Positions 62,601 through 64,000 of a stretch of 64,000 bases of DNA are shown here, in pieces. The stretch lies in NCBI RefSeq assembly GCF_032854445.1, contig NW_027018089.1, positions 1 through 64,000 of the forward strand, read 5' to 3'. Positions within the stretch are counted from its first letter, which is position 1. The number at the start of each line of letters is the position of its first letter. A program made the translations under genes and the position numbers. The DNA is from Liolophura sinensis (Eukaryota > Mollusca > Polyplacophora > Chitonida > Chitonidae). The notes under the pieces are model-generated. The model made no database searches and was not told where the DNA came from. It saw only the letters and a program-made list of their open reading frames with translations.

Positions 62601-64000
62601 GGCTAATCCGACGTATTTTGTGACGACAAATCGAATGGTGCAAACCGCGTTGCTCTCCGACCAATACTTTTGGCTGTAGTGACTATTGAATGATCATTGA
62701 TGTCATAATCACGTGCCCAGCAACGGCTCTTACTCCATGGAAACCAGGAAAATTTGCAATTTTTCAACAGCTGCCGATGCCTGGCTGAATTCCGCATCTT
62801 TTGGCACCTTATTCATGTGAGTCTGTTGTCAGTTGTACTTTTTACAGCAGACTGTATCAAGTACCTTGTGATTTTCATGTACAAAAGGTGTGGTTTTTCT
62901 ACACGTAAATAAAGACATTGAGATTGTCTTGCACTTAGAAGTAACACAATTGCTGGGTGAGTTAAATGCGCTTAGCCCAAAGATTTCAGGTCTTCTGGGC
63001 TACCGAAGGGCACATAACTTATAGTCAAAAGTTGAATATAGTAATGACCAGTCGCGATTGTACAGAGAACAGTCTAGCCGGTTTCAATTAACAAAAAGAC
63101 CAGGCAAAAATGCAAAAGTGGAAAAACTGTTCCAGTGCTACTAGTAAGAGGCTAATCCGACGTATTTTGTGACGAGAAATCGAATGGTGCAATCTGCGTT
63201 GCTCTCCGACGAATACTTTTACCTGTAGTGACAATTGAATGATCATTGATGTCATAAGCACGTGCACAGCAACGGCTCTTACTCCATGGAAACCAGGGAA
63301 ATTTGCAATTTTTCAACAGCTGCCGATGCCTGGCTCAATTCTGCATCTTTTGGCACCTTACTGAAGTGGGTCAGTGATCAGTTGTACTTTTTACAGCAGA
63401 CTGTATCAAGTACCTTGTGTTTTTTATGTACAAAAGGTGTGGTTTTTCTACACGTAGATAAAGACATTGAGATTGTCTTGCACTTAGAAGTAAGGCAATT
63501 GCTGGGTGAGTTATATGGGCTTAGCCCAAAGATTTGACGTCTTCTGGGCTACCGAAGGGCACATAACTTATAGTCAAAAGTTGAATATAGTAATGACCAG
63601 TCGCGATTGTACAGAGTACAGTGTAGCCGATTTCAATTAACAAAAAGACCAGGCAAAAATGCAAAAGTGGAAAAACTGTTCCAGTGCTACTAGTAAGAGG
63701 CTAATCCGACGTATTTTGTGACGAGAAATCGAATGGTGCAAACCGCGTTGCTCTCCGACCAATACTTTTGGCTGTGGCGACAATTGAATGATCATTGATG
63801 TCATAATCACGTGCACAGCAACGGCTCTTACTCCATGGAAACCAGGGATATTTGCAATTTTTCAACAGCTGCCGATGCCTGCCTCAATTCCGCATCTTTT
63901 GGCACCTTACTGAAGTGGGTCAGTGTTCAGTTGTACTTTTTACAGCAGACTGTATCAAGTACCTTGTGTTTTTCATGTACAAATGGTGTGGTTTTTCTAC
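56696..64000 (+). repeat. Satellite block A (right), higher-order part
   Basis: Phase points are 56,696, 57,246, 57,795, 58,344, 58,894, 59,443, 59,992, 60,541, 61,090, 61,639, 62,188, 62,737, 63,286 and 63,835. Monomers at 58,894, 59,443 and 59,992 recur at 61,639, 62,188 and 62,737, 2,745 bp (five monomers) away; 'attccgcgtctttt' is shared by 59,443 and 62,188. Monomers at 56,696 and 57,246 recur at 60,541 and 61,090, seven monomers away, sharing 'tgatttcataatcac' and 'caacatctctt'. The array runs off the window end. Confidence 0.94.
61505..61699 (-). other. Representative minus-strand open frame of the satellite monomer
   Basis: A 64-codon frame with a true ATG (61,697-61,699) begins MRNLARHRQLLKNCKFSWFP and ends FDFSSQNTSD. 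It recurs in most A and B monomers, is basic (many Arg/Lys) and matches no family I know. It overlaps the plus-strand frame in antisense. In one monomer (52,169-52,681) it is fused in frame to the upstream frame, giving 170 open codons, but without an upstream AUG. Coding status is unproven. Confidence 0.3.

Noticed and set aside
1-64000. More than a hundred short open frames of 60-190 codons in the satellite as genes
   Set aside because: They repeat with the monomer, overlap on both strands, many begin at GTG or TTG rather than ATG, and frameshift between subfamilies. Two representatives are described instead.
1-64000. CENP-B box in the monomer
   Set aside because: Candidate TTCG sites on either strand ('attcgatttctc', 'cttcggtagccc', 'attcgcaattt') lack the required A and CGGG positions of the 17-bp box.
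1-64000. CRISPR array, because of regular repeats
   Set aside because: Period is ~549 bp with no short repeat/spacer alternation; it is a eukaryotic satellite.

Overview
The window is animal-type, non-coding, repeat-dominated DNA. About 56 kb of the 64 kb is one head-to-tail satellite array. Its monomer is about 549-550 bp (roughly 104 copies, all in the same orientation). Two transposable elements sit inside it: a full-length non-LTR retrotransposon (LINE) and a damaged PIF/Harbinger DNA transposon. No bacterial gene organisation, host single-copy gene, rRNA or tRNA was recognised. A CR1/L2-like LINE with a 2A-like motif ahead of its endonuclease, plus a MADF/DDE Harbinger element with apparent splice sites, suggests a metazoan, probably a marine or aquatic invertebrate such as a mollusc, cnidarian or lancelet. 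The species is not determinable from this sequence.

Layout: three monomer subfamilies form blocks A-B-A-B-C-A. A: 1 to ~16,400. B island: ~16,400-18,090. A: ~18,090-20,200. B: ~20,200-41,700, split by the LINE at 32,965-39,076. C: ~41,700-48,090, split by Harbinger remains at ~43,501-45,003. A: ~48,090-64,000. Subfamily switches fall inside monomers and keep the repeat phase, as expected from unequal crossing-over or conversion.

Within blocks there is higher-order repeat (HOR) structure. A six-monomer HOR (~3.3 kb) occurs three times between 2,190 and 12,660. One copy is lengthened by a two-monomer duplication whose crossover can be placed to about 40 bp. A five-monomer HOR (~2.75 kb) occurs twice at 23,064-28,561. 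Five- and seven-monomer spacings occur at 56.7-63.8 kb. This organisation resembles centromeric or pericentromeric satellite, but function cannot be shown from sequence.

The LINE (minus strand) has an intact ORF1 (coiled coil plus RRM-like protein) and an intact ORF2 (APE endonuclease, reverse transcriptase, C-terminal zinc-knuckle-like motif). It is flanked by 7-bp target-site duplications; removing it restores exact satellite spacing, so it looks young. The Harbinger remnant keeps a first MADF exon (plus strand) and a transposase exon (minus strand) that has lost the segment carrying the first catalytic Asp; about 325 bp of satellite is missing at its site.
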